Part shown: in pieces, positions 35,391 to 47,872 of the stretch
How positions within the stretch are numbered: position 1 is the stretch's first letter
Layout: the number at the start of each line of letters is the position of its first letter
DNA from: Cenococcum geophilum 1.58
Lineage: Eukaryota; Ascomycota; Dothideomycetes; Gloniales; Gloniaceae
DNA length: 64,000 bases
Direction: 5' to 3'
Assembly (NCBI GenBank): GCA_001692895.1
Contig: KV748222.1
Location: forward strand, 1,146,683 to 1,210,682
Notes under the pieces: model-generated
Told to the model about the DNA's origin: nothing
Database searches by the model: none
What the model saw: the letters and a program-made list of their open reading frames with translations, nothing else
Made by a program: the position numbers and the translations under genes

Positions 35391-36832
35391 GATATTTAGA
35401 CGATATGTCGCGGACCTTAGGGGGTAGTACGTAACCCGAGGTTATGCCAAGCCTAACCCGGACCTCCGATACTTCTTCATACACGTGATTTTTAGTTAAT
35501 TTTTTTAATTGGTGGCTGCGGCTTAGGGGCCTGCAAATGGCGGGGTTATTTTCCGGCTTTTTATAAGCAGTTTTTACTATAAAAAGGCAGGAAAAAATAG
35601 CCCTGAACTTGCAAGCCTATAGTCCAACTAGCAAAGGTGCGTACTTATAAGAAGTAGGGCATAAGCTATATATATGACGGGCTCGTACAAATACGTCTGA
35701 ACTATACAAAAATACTAGGCTGAAGAGAAGAGTGGGGCGCCAAGGCGCTAGTAGTAAGCGAGCCAATAGCGATTTTTCATCCCGGGGATGGAAAATCCTA
35801 ATTGGCTAGTTTTCACGTAATTCCACGCGAGCCCGATCGTACGACGACGGTGGTGGAATATAGTAGGACATGGTAGGCGGCGCCGCAATCTATATACATA
35901 TAAGGTGAAGAAGTGAACGATTGGGTGAGCGGGTGAATTAACAGCAGCTTCAATTGACGAGAACTAGCATATTCGAATTCAATTAGATAATATTGTTGCT
36001 GCTTAAAGTTCTCAATGAAGAGACTTCAAGCCGTGCGTCGTGGGTCACGTGACTCCCTATAGACCCTATCAAGAATTTCAGTAGTATAAGACTAGTGCAA
36101 ATGCGGGTTAGTCCGCTACGTAAGCATGGTTATAATTTATATGTAACGGTAATCAGAGCTGTTTAGCACAGGATATCGCCCCCATAAGCAGGGGGCGAGT
36201 TAAAGTATTTTACGCTTTAATCGCCTACTGTAAAAACCGCTAATTATATTGCCACAGTAGATGGTCGCCCTGTCCTGTACATGAGGGGGCACCTTGTTGG
36301 TGAAGGGAGAAGGCTTCTAATTGGAAGTATCTTGCATCTATCAAATACCTCATCGAATTGTTCCTGCATCGAGGACCGAACACTCCTCGCCCAGAGGCGA
36401 TCATGGCGCCCCTGGCCCGGAGCCGCGGTTACTTAAGGGGCGTGGATAGGCCACCGTCATGGAATTTCAATTTAAGAGGCTAAGATTCAGCGGACCAGAA
36501 ACGGCCCCAGCGAATTCTAAAGGGCTTCGAGAATGATGATATCAGCCAACTCGGACCAGAAACAGTCCCATATTATTACCAAGCAAATCGAGGCTTCGAA
36601 AGCTTGTCCGATCGCCCTACAAGTATCGAGGGACTTGGCAACAAACAAGACTTCTCGACTGTTTAGGCTGATGTCAAGTAAAGCTGAAACAAAAATAGGG
36701 CCAAATACGCAGCAAAGTCATCCTGGACTCTGAGGATACTGGACCTCAAACCCTCTATAATTCCTGTAGCTACCGCAAATTTGAATCTTTCTCAGACATG
36801 CGTTACTATATTCCGAAGCCATTTGCTAACCC
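35391..36832. other. Intergenic region, mixed composition, no recognised gene
   Basis: It starts TGATATTTAGACGATATGTC after a G-run and has higher GC than the flanking transposon. It could include the Crypton upstream region or an old LTR, but no partner repeat was found. A perfect 8-bp-stem hairpin (TCGCCCCC..GGGGGCGA) lies at about 36177-36199. A 66-codon plus frame at 36533-36733 has no recognisable content. I see nothing else. Confidence 0.4.
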
Positions 36833-38481
36833 TCAGTGGCCTGACAGCTCATCAAGGAATAGGAACTGTCCAGCCACCGCTCCAGAGGCGACGAGTACAA
36901 TAGTAGCCCATTTGTTGGTGAACTTGTACAAGACGGCCAACGCAACCGTGAAAAGTACTGCTGCGATCCCTGATTGCGCTGCCCTGGCGATGGCTAGTTC
37001 CACCGGCTTTGTTAAGAAATCCCGCTCTGTCCCTTGAATGCTCGACTTGAGGATCTGGAAGCTGATGACACCGATGACACCAATAACTGCCCCGCAAAGC
37101 CCATCGAAGAAGCTTAAGAGGAACTTGCGGCATATCAGTTATCATAATTCAAAGCCAATAGATGAAGGACATGGTGCTAATGCGTACCTTGTTATGAACC
37201 AGCTTCTCAAGCAATAAATAACCAGCAATAGTGAACAAAAAACATGGGAAGAACATACCCAATGTTATAACAACAGCTCCTGCAAACGCCTTACCCAACC
37301 CACCATTTACATTGCCGCCCTGGAACCCAACAAATATAGCGAAGATAACAAGGGGCGCTGGTAGCACGTTTCCAATGGCAATGCAGTCAATAAAGACTCG
37401 CTAAGGTAGCCATCCACCTTTCAAGACTGCTTCGACCTGAACGAAGGGAATAGCGGTGTAGGCGCCACCAAATAACAATGAACCCGCAACAAGGCCGAGG
37501 ACAAAGAGATTAATAAGCGAAGGCGTCTTCGCAATTCCGAGGGCCAGGGATACCGGTAATGGAACACCTCGAAAAACGGCATAAATAGCATATCCGCCAT
37601 ATTAAAGGATGAATAATATGCCAGCTGGTATCCATAGCCGGCGAGCGATAAACATGTAGATGACGCCGTATAAGCCGAGAGAGATGAAGCTACGCGGTCA
37701 GTCCAGTTTGCCCATATATTACTAATTCATGAGAACACTGACATGTTTAGGCGCAGAGTTGAATTAATTGCTGTACAGATTGCTGCGATAACGAGAAAAG
37801 GATCTATCTTCTTCGTGCTATGCTTGATGACGGAGTGGTCCGCTATCTTATGCGTAGCTTTAAAGATCTAATTCATGTCAGCAACAGCTTGTCTCGAAGC
37901 ACAGTCAGCAGTTCTCAAATTCGTCTTACCATAGCGGCAACGATAGGCTGCAATGCTCGGAAACTAGCATTAAAGTACTTGTTCTCAAGACCGGCCAAAG
38001 TATACAAGTAGCTTGCTGCCAACATCAAGATAAAACCAGGCAGAATAAAGGCTAAGCCTGCAACAATTCCTCCAACTCTGCCAGCGCTTAAGCAACCAAA
38101 GAACATGCAAATCTCAGCTGCTTCTGGTCCAGGAAGGATCTAGTAAACAGCAAAAACGCGTTAAAACCGTGCAAGCGTGATCCATTTTTCTTTGATTACG
38201 ATCTGCTCTTTAATTAGAGCAATCTAAGCGACCGGGCCACCCCAAGCGAAAAGGCCGAAGTTGTAGAAGAAATACCAAAAGAGGCGGAGCAGAGAAAGCT
38301 TTGGCGCGTTTGAGTAGGTCAAATCGTCGTCTTGGGTGTTGGAGGGGCTGGTGGATTGGAGGTTTTCGGACGTTTCCTTCGTTTCATGGGGACTGGGATG
38401 GTTTGACTGTCGCAAAGCCTCGACATCTTGGTCTTGGTTACCGGATTTAGTTGAAGCCTGTTGCGAGGTAGGATCTGCCAT
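36833..38481 (-). pseudogene. Chromate ion transporter (CHR family), nonsense-mutated
   Basis: The start is ATG at 38481-38479 (MADPTSQQ); the stop is at 36835-36833. The first CHR domain shows FWYFFYNFGLFAWGGPVA, then ALIKEQIVI, LPGPEAAE, MFFGCLSAGRVGG and GLAFILPGF. The second shows FGGAYTAIPFVQVEA, GGWLP, AIGNVLPAPLVIFAIF and FVGFQGG. CHR proteins are membrane antiporters exporting chromate in exchange for sulfate. Introns with good sites lie at 37868-37929 and 37124-37187; a third junction near 37690-37740 is unclear. At least five in-frame TAG/TAA codons occur (after PVA, after LARF, in AVY-ILPGP, after FIL, after GGWLP), nearly all where Gln is expected, as C-to-T in CA contexts would give. 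It is probably inactive. Confidence 0.85.
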
Positions 38482-39052
38482 GGATGTACTAAAGAGCAAG
38501 CGATGAGAGAGTTGATGTAATTTAGAAAATAAAATAGCGACTGCAGGAAGAGCAGGAAGATGATGTCAACAGATTGAATTTTGATTACCAAGGTCATGAA
38601 GGGCATATAAATATGTTGGAGACGAATCAATAGAGCACCGTGCCAGCCTCGAGAGAGGACGGAACTGCAAGGAGTTGATTGGTTGCTCACCTCGGTAAAA
38701 GGATCGTCGGGGATGCATGATGGGACGGCATTCTCCGGGACACGGCTGGTTGGATCGTCCAATGAGACTTTTCCTATCAGTCGCCCGTCATTGCGGCAAC
38801 GCTTGGAGCATACAGCTCGGCCAGTGTTGCCGAAAGCTCCGTTAGTGCCCGCCAAGGCACTAAAACCTCGGCTAGTGTTGATATTTTAACTCCGACACAG
38901 CTTCACTTAGTACATAATTAAATTCTTATCGCATTATATTTAGAGTCGATAACGCAATTATATTTTGATTATAACGTCATTACAGCCATTTACAAGCTTT
39001 AATTAAATACTTCCTACCATCTAATATAATTTCAAAAGAGCTCGGTAATAAT
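38482..39052. promoter_or_regulatory. Divergent intergenic region
   Basis: This 571-bp gap separates the chromate-transporter start (minus) from the proposed start of the interrupted gene (plus). It is GC-normal to about 38890, then abruptly AT-rich. CTCGGC(C/T)AGTGTTG occurs twice (about 38816 and 38868), and TTAGTGCC..GGCACTAA forms a short hairpin at about 38842. No defined promoter element is recognised. Confidence 0.35.
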
Positions 39053-39503
39053 ATGGATAAGGTAAGTTTTAGGAGGTTATATTAAGGTTATATTAAGGTT
39101 TTATTAAGGATCTAATATGGCTATAAAGCCTAGAGAACCAGCAATCTAAAGTAGGAGAGGTATTTATTAATATTCTATCCCTATTATTATTATAATCTAA
39201 CCTAACTATATTAGTTGCCGCTAAATCCCTTTCAGCCTCTAAAGAACGACTGTAATAACTCCTATATAAGCAGCGCAGGTATATATTTAGGTTATATCCA
39301 TAATCTAACATAGAATAGACACCACTTAATAGTCTAAATACGCAATTTCGTAATAAGGTAAAGTAACTTCTAGTAGTTATAAGAAGGATCTAATTAGGAT
39401 ATAGACTGAGAATTTTCTGCAAAATAGGAAGGTAAATGCTTTTACTAAGATAGAGGTTGTAAAAGATATAAGTTATATTTTAGACAAAACCACGTTATAT
39501 CTA

Positions 39504-39813
39504 TCCCTTGCAACGTTGGTGTCCTACTGCAGGTGGTCCGTGCGGGAACACCAGAATCAAAAGGTTTCGCAGATAATATAGATTAATTAACCACTATGCC
39601 TTCTAATCGTGCGTTAATCCTAATATATCGTCTAACCTACTAAACCCGTCGTTCCTCCAACTCGTAGTAAAAGAACCATCTTCGGAGCCTTGGCAGCCGC
39701 CTTCAAGCCCTTTGTCAGAGCTTTATATCCCTCATCACGGCTCTAAGATCCTAACGATCTAATTGGCTGGAGCTTATCGATAAGAATAGGACACGAAGCA
39801 ACGTTGCAAGGGA
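39504..39813. mobile_element. 310-bp MITE with 15-bp TIRs
   Basis: TCCCTTGCAACGTTG at 39504-39518 is the exact reverse complement of 39799-39813. TA flanks it at 39502-39503 and 39814-39815. Similarity of the arms continues beyond 15 bp (GTGTCCT on both sides). There is no coding capacity. It lies one base from the end of the second minisatellite element, inside the same putative intron (ancestral extent 39468 to 41956). Its interior keeps CA/TG, so it is probably little affected by RIP. Confidence 0.85.
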
Positions 39814-39871
39814 TAACATCGGGAAAATATTCGCAGGATGAGATTCAAGTAGACTTTGGTTTTCGCGTTTC

Positions 39872-40118
39872 GCGTAATTGACATGCAATTTGACTAACTC
39901 GACACGCAATTGACCAACTTGACACGCAATTGACCAATTTGACACATCTAAAAGTCAAATAACACGCAGTTGACCTATTTAACAACTTTAAAAGCTAACT
40001 ATATATTCCTTGACACGCAGTTGACCTACTTAATAGCTAACTGTATATTTCTTAACACGCAGTTAACCTATTTAACAACTTTAAAAGCTAACTGTATATT
40101 CCTTAACATGCAATTAAG
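39872..40118. repeat. Minisatellite e (copy 2, inverted)
   Basis: Units contain TTGACACGCAATTGACCAA or GACACGCAGTTGACCTA, plus an AAAAGCTAACTATATATTCC spacer. It is more expanded than the copy 1 array at 7811-7980. Confidence 0.85.
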
Positions 40119-40170
40119 GTAAAGTTATATGCTAATTACGCAAATGAATTTTTACACAGTTTTATTACTT

Positions 40171-40672
40171 AGAGGCTCTGCACAAGGCTCTACACGAAGC
40201 TCTACACGAAGCTCTACACGAAGCTCTACACGAAGCTCTACGTACAGAGGCTCTGCACGAGGCTCTGCGCGAAGCTCTGCGTACGGAGGCTCTGCACGAA
40301 GCTCTGCACGAAGCTCTGCACGAAGCTCTGCACGAAGCTCTGCACGAAGCTCTGCGTACGGAGGCTCTGCACGAAGCTCTGCACGAAGCTCTACGTACAG
40401 AGGCTCTGCACGAGGCTCTGCGCGAGGCTCTGCGTACGGAGGTCTGCACGAAGCTCTGCACGAAGCTCTGCACGAGGCTCTGCGCGAAGCTCTGCGTACG
40501 GAGGCTCTACACGAAGCCCTGCACGAGGCTCTGCGCGAAGCTCTGCATACGGAGGCTCTACACGAAGCTCTACACGAAGCTCTATACGAAGCTCTATACG
40601 AAGCTCTACGTACAGAGGCTCTGCACAAGGCTCTGCGCGAAGCTCTGCGTACGGAGCTCTACACGAAGCTCT
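40171..40672. repeat. Minisatellite d: 12-bp units (copy 2, inverted)
   Basis: The unit is CTCTGCACGAAG with CTCTACACGAAG, CTCTGCGTACGGAGG and similar variants, about 40 units. Long open frames on both strands follow from the 12-bp period and are not regarded as genes. Confidence 0.9.
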
Positions 40673-40799
40673 GCATCGGGTCCCCGCTATATTCCCGATA
40701 GCGTCTACACGTGTCTCTGCCTATGTAGCCGCCTTATTTTTTACCCTTCCTTCTTCCTTACATCCTCCTACCTAGGGAGGCACTAGAACGGCAGCCAGC

Positions 40800-41285
40800 A
40801 GAGACCGTTGCTAGAACTAGATGACTATCGCTAGAACTAAAACACCGTCGCCAGAACCAGACGACCGTTACTAGAACCAGACGACCGTCGCCAGAGCCAG
40901 ACGACCGTCGCCAGAACCAGACGACCGTCGTCAGAGCCAGACGACTATCGCCAGAGCCAGACAACTGTCGCTAGAACAGACACCGTCGCCAGAACCAGAC
41001 GACCGTTACAGAACCAGACGACCGTCGCCAGAGCCAACGACCGTCGCTAGAGCCAGACGACCGTCGCCAGAACCAGACGACCGTCTCCAGAGTCAGACGA
41101 ACTGTCGCCAAAACCAGACGACCGTCGCCAGAGCCAGACGACCGTCGCCAAGAACCAGAACGACCGTTACCAGAAGCCAGACGACCGTTACCAGAACCAG
41201 ACGACCGTCGCCAGAACCAGACGACTGTCGCCAGAGCCAAGACGAACCGTCGCTAGAACCAGAACGACTGTCGCCAGAGCCACGA
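40800..41285. repeat. Minisatellite c: 20-bp units (copy 2, inverted)
   Basis: The unit is AGACGACCGTCGCCAGAACC with many single-base variants, including AACGACCG indels. It corresponds to 6871-7262 in copy 1. Confidence 0.9.
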
Positions 41286-41345
41286 CGACAACGACTAGCC
41301 CAGCGAACACTATAAACGATTCGATCGATTAATCGAATCAAGGTA

Positions 41346-41590
41346 GCACAGACAGGTAGGCACAAACAGGGAGATGCTGACGGGTAGGCAGATGTAGACA
41401 GGTAGGCAGATACAGACAGGTAAGCAGATGCAGATAGGTAAGCAGATGCAGACAGGTAGGCAGATGCTGACGGGTAGGCAGATATAGACAGGTAGGCAGA
41501 TGCAAACAGGTAGGCGATGCAGACAGGTAGGCAATGTAGACAGGTAGGCAATGCAGACAGGTAGGCGATGCAGGCAGGTAGGTAGATAGG
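41346..41590. repeat. Minisatellite b: 17-18-bp units (copy 2, inverted)
   Basis: The unit is GCAGATGCAGACAGGTAG with variants GCGATGCAGACAGGTAG and GCAGATGCTGACGGGTAG. It corresponds to 6277-6650, with fewer units here. A short CGATTCGATCGATTAATCG stretch precedes it, matching about 6820 in copy 1. Confidence 0.88.
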
Positions 41591-41767
41591 CAGGTAGGTA
41601 AGTCAATAGGTAGATAGGTAGAAGAGAACCATCGCTATATTATATTAAATTATCTAAAATAATATTATTTATTTTGCTAGCCTTATAAATAGCTTTAAAA
41701 TAGCTTTTATTTATTTAAAATATGCTATTAGTATAAAAGAGGTAAATATAATTATGGTTGCCAAATG

Positions 41768-41822
41768 CGCAGATTACTGGCAGGTTGCGCGCAGGTTGCG
41801 CGCAGGCTGCGCGCAGGCTGCG
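41768..41822. repeat. Minisatellite a (copy 2, inverted)
   Basis: GGTTGCGCGCA and GGCTGCGCGCA units repeat about five times. The array corresponds to 6112-6170 in copy 1 and lies about 120 bp from the element end. Confidence 0.8.
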
Positions 41823-42181
41823 TGTCAAAAAAACACGACATAGGCTAGTCGGTCGAGTTGCCAAATAACCTTAACTGCGCGCCAATTGCGTCAACCACCA
41901 GCCATTGAGGCCATTGAAAGGGTACCATATTTTGCCGATAAATCTAACCTTAATAGATTATTAATAAAGTCCTTAGTAGCCCTAGCGACTCTATATAAGA
42001 TCCGGACGCCACTATAATAGCTATATATAGCACTCCGGCGAATAGGGTAGTAGCTTCTAGGCTATATTCTAATCCAGACTTAAATAGTAGTAAGGGTAAG
42101 GGTTCTAGTACTTATAATACTACTCTTCAGCCAAATACTATAAAGAGGCGCATTTCTAGTGCCCCCGCTTAATACACTAAG

Positions 42182-42406
42182 TGTTAGCAACTTAGTCAAT
42201 TAAGGCACAAGCACGACAAGAGAGACGCGCAAGCCTATACAATTAGTAGTCTATAAACGAGGATCTAAAGCTAAAGAAAGGAAAGAAAAAGAAGAGCAGC
42301 GCCGGTTAAAGTAGGGTTCTTTTATACGGTCCTCTAGTTACATAACCTCAAAGTTCTGCCAAGTTCTGCCAGTCAAGTTCTGCCAAGTTCTACCAGTGCC
42401 GTAACA
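42182..42406 (-). repeat. 3' LTR of gypsy-B copy 2
   Basis: On plus it runs TGTTAGCAACTTAG to GCCGTAACA. It contains a short internal direct repeat, AAGTTCTGCCA, several times near 42350-42395. On the minus strand a GTATAAAAGAACC TATA-like site lies near 42320. Confidence 0.92.
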
Positions 42407-45400
42407 TTACCCCCCCCTCCGCAAAAGCCTGCCCTCAGGCTTTGTATATCCGTATTATGCCTATAAGGCGTTCCTATCTTTATACTCTTTCGGTAGCTTA
42501 TTATCTTCATTATACTAGCATTCCATTCATTTGTCTAGGTACTTTAGCGGTCCCGGTTTATTAGGGTAACAGCTATAGAATTCTTAAAGCTTATAGGGGC
42601 TACTAATAAAGTTCTATATAGGGTACCAGGTAGAATCTAGGTTATAGCCTTTCCAACTAACGCGGTACTTTAGCGTTTTCCTTACTAGCTTATAGGCTAG
42701 TATCTCTTTAATTTCCCATTTATTATCGCCACTAACTTAAATCGGCAAGGGGGGTTTGTTCTTTTATTTAGGTAATAAGTCGTTTATAGCCTTCCGTAGC
42801 TTATCCGGTAAAAAGATAGGGTAAACCTTAATTAAATCTAGGAGCTCTACTTTATATAAATTGCCTATTTTCTTAAAAACCTTATACGGTCCTACTATCT
42901 AATAATTGAGCTTATAGCTAGGCCGTTCCATCTTCTAGTTCTTTATTATAACCCAAACCATATTACCTATGGTAAAGTTAGGCTCGCGCCTATGCTTATT
43001 TGCCTACTATTTTATTAATTTCTAGGCCTTTTCTAGGTTTATACGGGCTACCGTCTAGGCTTCCTCTAAGCGCTTAGCGTACTGCTAGGCTTCCTTATAA
43101 GACAGTTTCTCGCGTATAGTTTATGGTTCTTCTAGCCTATCCTAGTTAAAGCTTATTTAGGGTAGATACCCCATTTCTAATTAGATAGGTGCAAATCCCA
43201 TAAAGTTATAGGGTAGGGTCGCCTGGGCGTAGTCTATTAGAGGTAGTAGTTCGCCCCAGTTATCTTAGAAGTAGTTAATAAAGGGCCGGAGTCTCTGGTC
43301 TAAGTATTGATTTATAATCTCCGTCTAACTATCTGTTTAGGGGTAGTATGCCATAGAAAGCTTTAGCCTAATTCCTAGGATTTAGGTAAACTTGTTTTAG
43401 AAAGCCGATATAAACTACGGTCCGCGGTCCAATATAATAGTATCTAGTAGTCCGTAAATTCGGTAGACGTAATAGATATATAGTTGGGCCGCCTCTTTAG
43501 CGTTGATATTCTTATAACAGGGGATTAAGAATAAACGCTTGCCAAAGCGGTTAACTAGGATTATAACCATATTATATCCGTCGCGGTCTGTAGGCAGCTT
43601 ATAAAAGTCTATAGAGATATGCTGCTAGGGGCGTTCTAGTATCGGGAGTGGCTTTAATAGTCCTGGGGTCTTATCTCGCGGAATTATAAACCTACGGCAG
43701 TCGTTGCAGTTCCGTATATAGCGGTTAATATCTATAACCATTCCGGGCCAGTAATATCGGTTACTAATAATTATGCGGGTCTTATTCTTTCTAGGGTAGG
43801 CTATAAAAACCTAGGCATGTGCTTTAGTAATAAGCCAAGTCCGTAAGTTCTATTCCTTTACTACTACTAGCCGTTCCTAATACTTAAGTAATCCATTTTC
43901 AAGGGACTATAGGCTAGTAACATTCTTTGCCTTTTTACAGTACTCCTATAGAGAAGGGGCCGTACAGTTTATCTACAGCAATTCGTTAATTAAGTTAAGT
44001 CCTAAAGGGTTAATAGGATACATCTTAGCGCCTAAGGAGTCTATACCCAGTTCTGCCTATATTTAGGGGTTAAGGTGCTTTAGTTATAGTAGTATCTAGG
44101 TCCGTAATAAGATCTTCGCAGCCATCTAGTTACCTAGGTCTTGTTTGCGCCTTATAAGAGTATCCGCATAGTTTATAGCGCCTAGTCTATATATAATCAA
44201 GAAGTGAAACTAAGATAGGATATCCACCTAGCGTACCTGCTAGGCCGTAAGGGCCTTAGTTATTATAAAGTATTCTAAGGCCTTATAATCCAAAACTACC
44301 TTAATAGACTTAGGGGTCCCTTCTAGCTATGCACGCCAGTGCTAGAAGCTAGAGATAATAGCTAGCATTTCTTTATCATGGATATAGTAGTTTAGTTCAG
44401 CATCTATTATAGTCTTTAAATAGTATACAATAGGGTGCTATTCTCCGTCTAGTTACTTCTAGGAAAAAACACCGGCTATTGCGCCGTCTAAGGCATCAGT
44501 TTCTAACATTAAGGGCCATTCTAGGTTAAAATAGGCAAGTAGGGGAGCCGATACCAGTCGTTTTTTAAGCTTAGTAAAGGCCTGCATACATATAGCGTTA
44601 AAGTAGAAGGGCTGGTCTTTCCTAGTAAGGCGGTTAAGAGGCCGGGCAATCCTACTATAATTCTTAATAAAGCGTCGGTAGAAGTTACAGAAACCTAAAA
44701 ATAATTATACCCCTTTTATGGTCTATAGGGGTGTCCACTAGTCAATTGCGGCCGTTTTTTCTAAGTTGGCCTTAATTCCGTCTATACTAATAATAAAACC
44801 TAGGTACTTTATACGCTTGACACTAAATTCTAACTTCTTAATGTTGGCCTAAAGGCTAGCTTCCCAGAGCCGTTATAGGACTTTATAAATATGCTCCTAA
44901 TACTCCAATTTATTCTTAGAGTAGATTATAATATTATCTAGGTAGGCTATGCAGAAGTTATTAAGGTAGTTAAATAGTATATTATTTATATACCGCTAAT
45001 ATATAGCCAGTCCGTTAGTCAGCCTAAAAGGAAGCACTTTGTATTTATATATTCCGTAATAGGTCTAAAATATAGTAAAATTCTCTAATCTAGGGTCCAT
45101 TCTAATCCGGTAAAAAGCCTAACGAATATTAAGCTTTGTAAAGATCTTAGCTCTACTTATTTGGGCTAAAGTCTCGTTAAGTAAGGGCAGTAGATAGCGG
45201 TCCTTGCGGGTTATATTATTAAGTTTATAGTAGTTAATATAGAAACAAAATCCTCTATTTGGCTTCTTAGCAAAGAGAATAGGTAAGTTAAAAGGGGCTT
45301 AGCTAGGCTTAATAAAGCCCTTATCCAGGTTATCGATGAGGTACTACTTTATAGCCTATAATTCGGCAGCAGACTGCTGACGGAGGGGGCTATAGCTAAA

Positions 45401-47872
45401 GGTGTCCTCCTTGTCTAGCTCAATCTCGATCTTATAGTCGTACGGTCGGTAAGGCGAAAGCATATCGGATGCTGCCTTAGAGAATACATCCTTAAATTTC
45501 TAGTGTTGATGAGGCAGTTTCTGTTTGACCAGCTCCTTATCTATAAGCTCGCTTTCCTGTCCGCTAAACTCGCTTTCCTTTTCCTTAATTATTTAATCAA
45601 TTTTATATAAGCTGGTAGTAAAGGCAACGGTATTAGGTTAAACCAAGTTCCGGTAGAATCCTACGGCGCTAATATAGCAGATATTAACCGGGGGAAGGTC
45701 CGTAGGTTTCTTTACGGACTTTCGTCGGGCCATATTTTGCAGTATAGAGTTTATAATCTTCCTTAGCTCACATTCCATTTTCCATAAGTTATCCTTCCAA
45801 TCTATTAGTTTAGTATATCGTCCAATATTCCTAGCTATCCTTTATAGCTTCGTAGGGCCTAAGTTCTCCCTAGGGGACTTAGGTAGATCACTACTAACTT
45901 CCTAGGTCTCTTATGCGGGTAGCGTAGTATAGGTAACCTAGGGGCGGCGTAGTATACAGATCCTTTGCGGATTAAGCTATATATCCTTCTTAAAAGCCTG
46001 GTCCCTACGCATTGTATCGGCCTAGTAAATAGGGTTTATCTACGGCCGTATAAGGTTTTCTATTATAATACTGATTTCTCTTATAAAGGAAGGCGTTAGG
46101 GGCATAGTTTTAGGCCAGAGAAGCTGTCTATTCCGTACGTCAAGCTATAAGCCTAAATAGGCTAGCTATTTTCTTCCTAAGATTATATCATGGCTTCTAA
46201 GGTCCGTAATTAGAAAGGGGACGTTATACTACCTTCGTCCGTTAACGCGGAGGTAGATCCGTAAGATAATCGTAATAGGTGGCCCTATCTATCCGTTATA
46301 CCCGCGAATAGGAATAGATTTAGGCAGTTCTTCAAGGGGTACATTTAGAAATTCAGCCAGCTTTACAGCATACTAAGTGTCTATTAAGGCAAAGGCATTT
46401 GCTCCAGAGTCAGCTAAAGCAGAGGTTAAAACTTAATATCTATTACGGAATAAAGTACAAGGGATAGTGCAGCTTCTTTCACTAACTAGCCAACCCAGAT
46501 CAACATGTGACATATCAATTCCTTTTAACCCTAGAGAGGAGTCTTCCTCTAGGGTTCCTCTTTTTCCAACTCTATACTATCCTCCTAAATTAACAGGACC
46601 TTATTTATCTTCGCCGCTGTTAGGCAGTTCCTTACAAAGTGGTCTTTTTAGCCGCATAAAAAGCAAGCTCCTTAATTACTAAGGGCTTATCTATAGGGGT
46701 TACTGTAAGTAGGCCAAGTATGTACCGGGCCCGCGGTAGGACTAGCTATACGACTAGCTACTAGGTTGACGGTAGGCTGAATAGTTAGTGCTATAGGAGT
46801 TACGGTCCGTATAGGGGTACTATTAGCTGTTCTTATAGTGCTTATAGTCTGGTTTAAAGAGTTCCTAGCTTTATACCGCTTAGCACATGCCTTAATTTAA
46901 CAGAGGCCTTAGTTAATGGCTAGACAGTGGTCCGTAAGTACCTTTAGCGTCTATATAGTAGTAAAAACTAGCAGTACGGCGCGCTATAGGTCTAGGGTAA
47001 GTTTATTAAAGAGGTCTAGCAGTAGGTCTTTATGGGGAATTTAGGCTTAGCCAGCTAGGTGCAGAAAGCGGGTTTAGAAGGTTAAAAAGGTCTCCGTTGT
47101 TTTCATATTTAGGCTTTTATAATTAAGGCGGGCGTTCTATATCTTAAAGGGGTCCTTATAAACGGAAGATAAGTGATTAATTATTTCTTCTTTAGAGACA
47201 AAGGGGTCTGCGGAGTCTGCGGCGTATCGCGGACGTAGATGCGTCTGTGCGTCCCCGCCGGTACGGCCGAAGATGTAGGCCATTTTAGCTCGAGTAGTGG
47301 GGAAGTGGTCCGCATTGACTTCGAGCTTGTCTTGTAGTTAAAGCTTCTAATTGTTAAATGTAGGGTTGGTTCCGTCTGTAAGCAATAGGGGGTCCGCGAC
47401 CTTCGCAGATTGTGATAATATAGTGCTTTGGGCTAGGGCCTTAAGGACCGTAGCAAGTCTGTCTAATAGGTCATCGCTAGAGGCAGGGGTGTCCCTAGTT
47501 TCCAGCAGTTCTCGTAGCCGTTTAATTTCGGCATTAGCTGCCGCAAGCTCCGCCTAGGGGGTTAAGACAGTTATTATTTCTTTATCTAAGGTATTTAAGG
47601 GTCCTACAGCTACTTTACTGGCTGCTGTATTTCTTAGTATGGTGGTATAGGTATTAGGTAATTCCGGGTAATTTCTTTAGGGGTTCTAGTCTATACGCGT
47701 CCGGTTCTTAGGGTTCTTTTTATGTTCCTTTCGTATTCTGGGGGTTCTGTCCTATCCTTATAGTCCTAGTAATGTCCTTAGGGTCCTATTCTATATCCTT
47801 GTCCTTTTCGTGGCCTTATAGATATATTTAAGTTCCTTCTTAGGAAGAAAGGGTAAGATAAGCTTTAGATAA
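42407..47872 (-). pseudogene. Gypsy-B copy 2 Gag-Pol relic with chromodomain
   Basis: From high to low coordinates: Gag (about 47700-46500), a CCHC knuckle CFLCG..DHFVRNC at about 46625-46667, and a protease (ADSGANAFALIDT at about 46400). RT follows (about 45450-44950), with catalytic AYLDNIIIYSKN, where the second Asp of YLDD has become Asn. RNase H is next (about 44500-44200), then integrase (about 43900-43100) with SIDFYKLPTDRDGYN and LDTIILDRGP. A C-terminal chromodomain-like stretch (YRVSWKGYNLDSTW) lies at about 42660. Stops replace Gln and Trp. Target choice of such chromoviruses is usually heterochromatin. Confidence 0.88.

Larger units (their letters stand above)
39817..41940 (-). 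mobile_element. Minisatellite-bearing TIR element, copy 2 (uninterrupted)
   Basis: The ends are CATCGGGAAAATATT (39817-39831) and the reverse complement of a TATCGGCAAAATAT form (41927-41940). The dinucleotide AA flanks it at 39815-39816 and 41941-41942. The five arrays occur in exactly the order of copy 1 when read on the minus strand. Length is 2124 bp. It lacks the hAT, so its bases at about 39828-39865 give the empty site. It is inserted in an intron of the interrupted gene. No transposase was found. Confidence 0.82.

Noticed and set aside
38319..38855. Minus-strand open frame of 178 codons
   Set aside because: It overlaps the chromate-transporter N-terminus in another frame and shows no domain.
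39504..39620. tRNA-like hairpin (TGGTGTCC..GGGAACACCA)
   Set aside because: There is no cloverleaf with D and T arms or B box; the hairpin is within the MITE arm.
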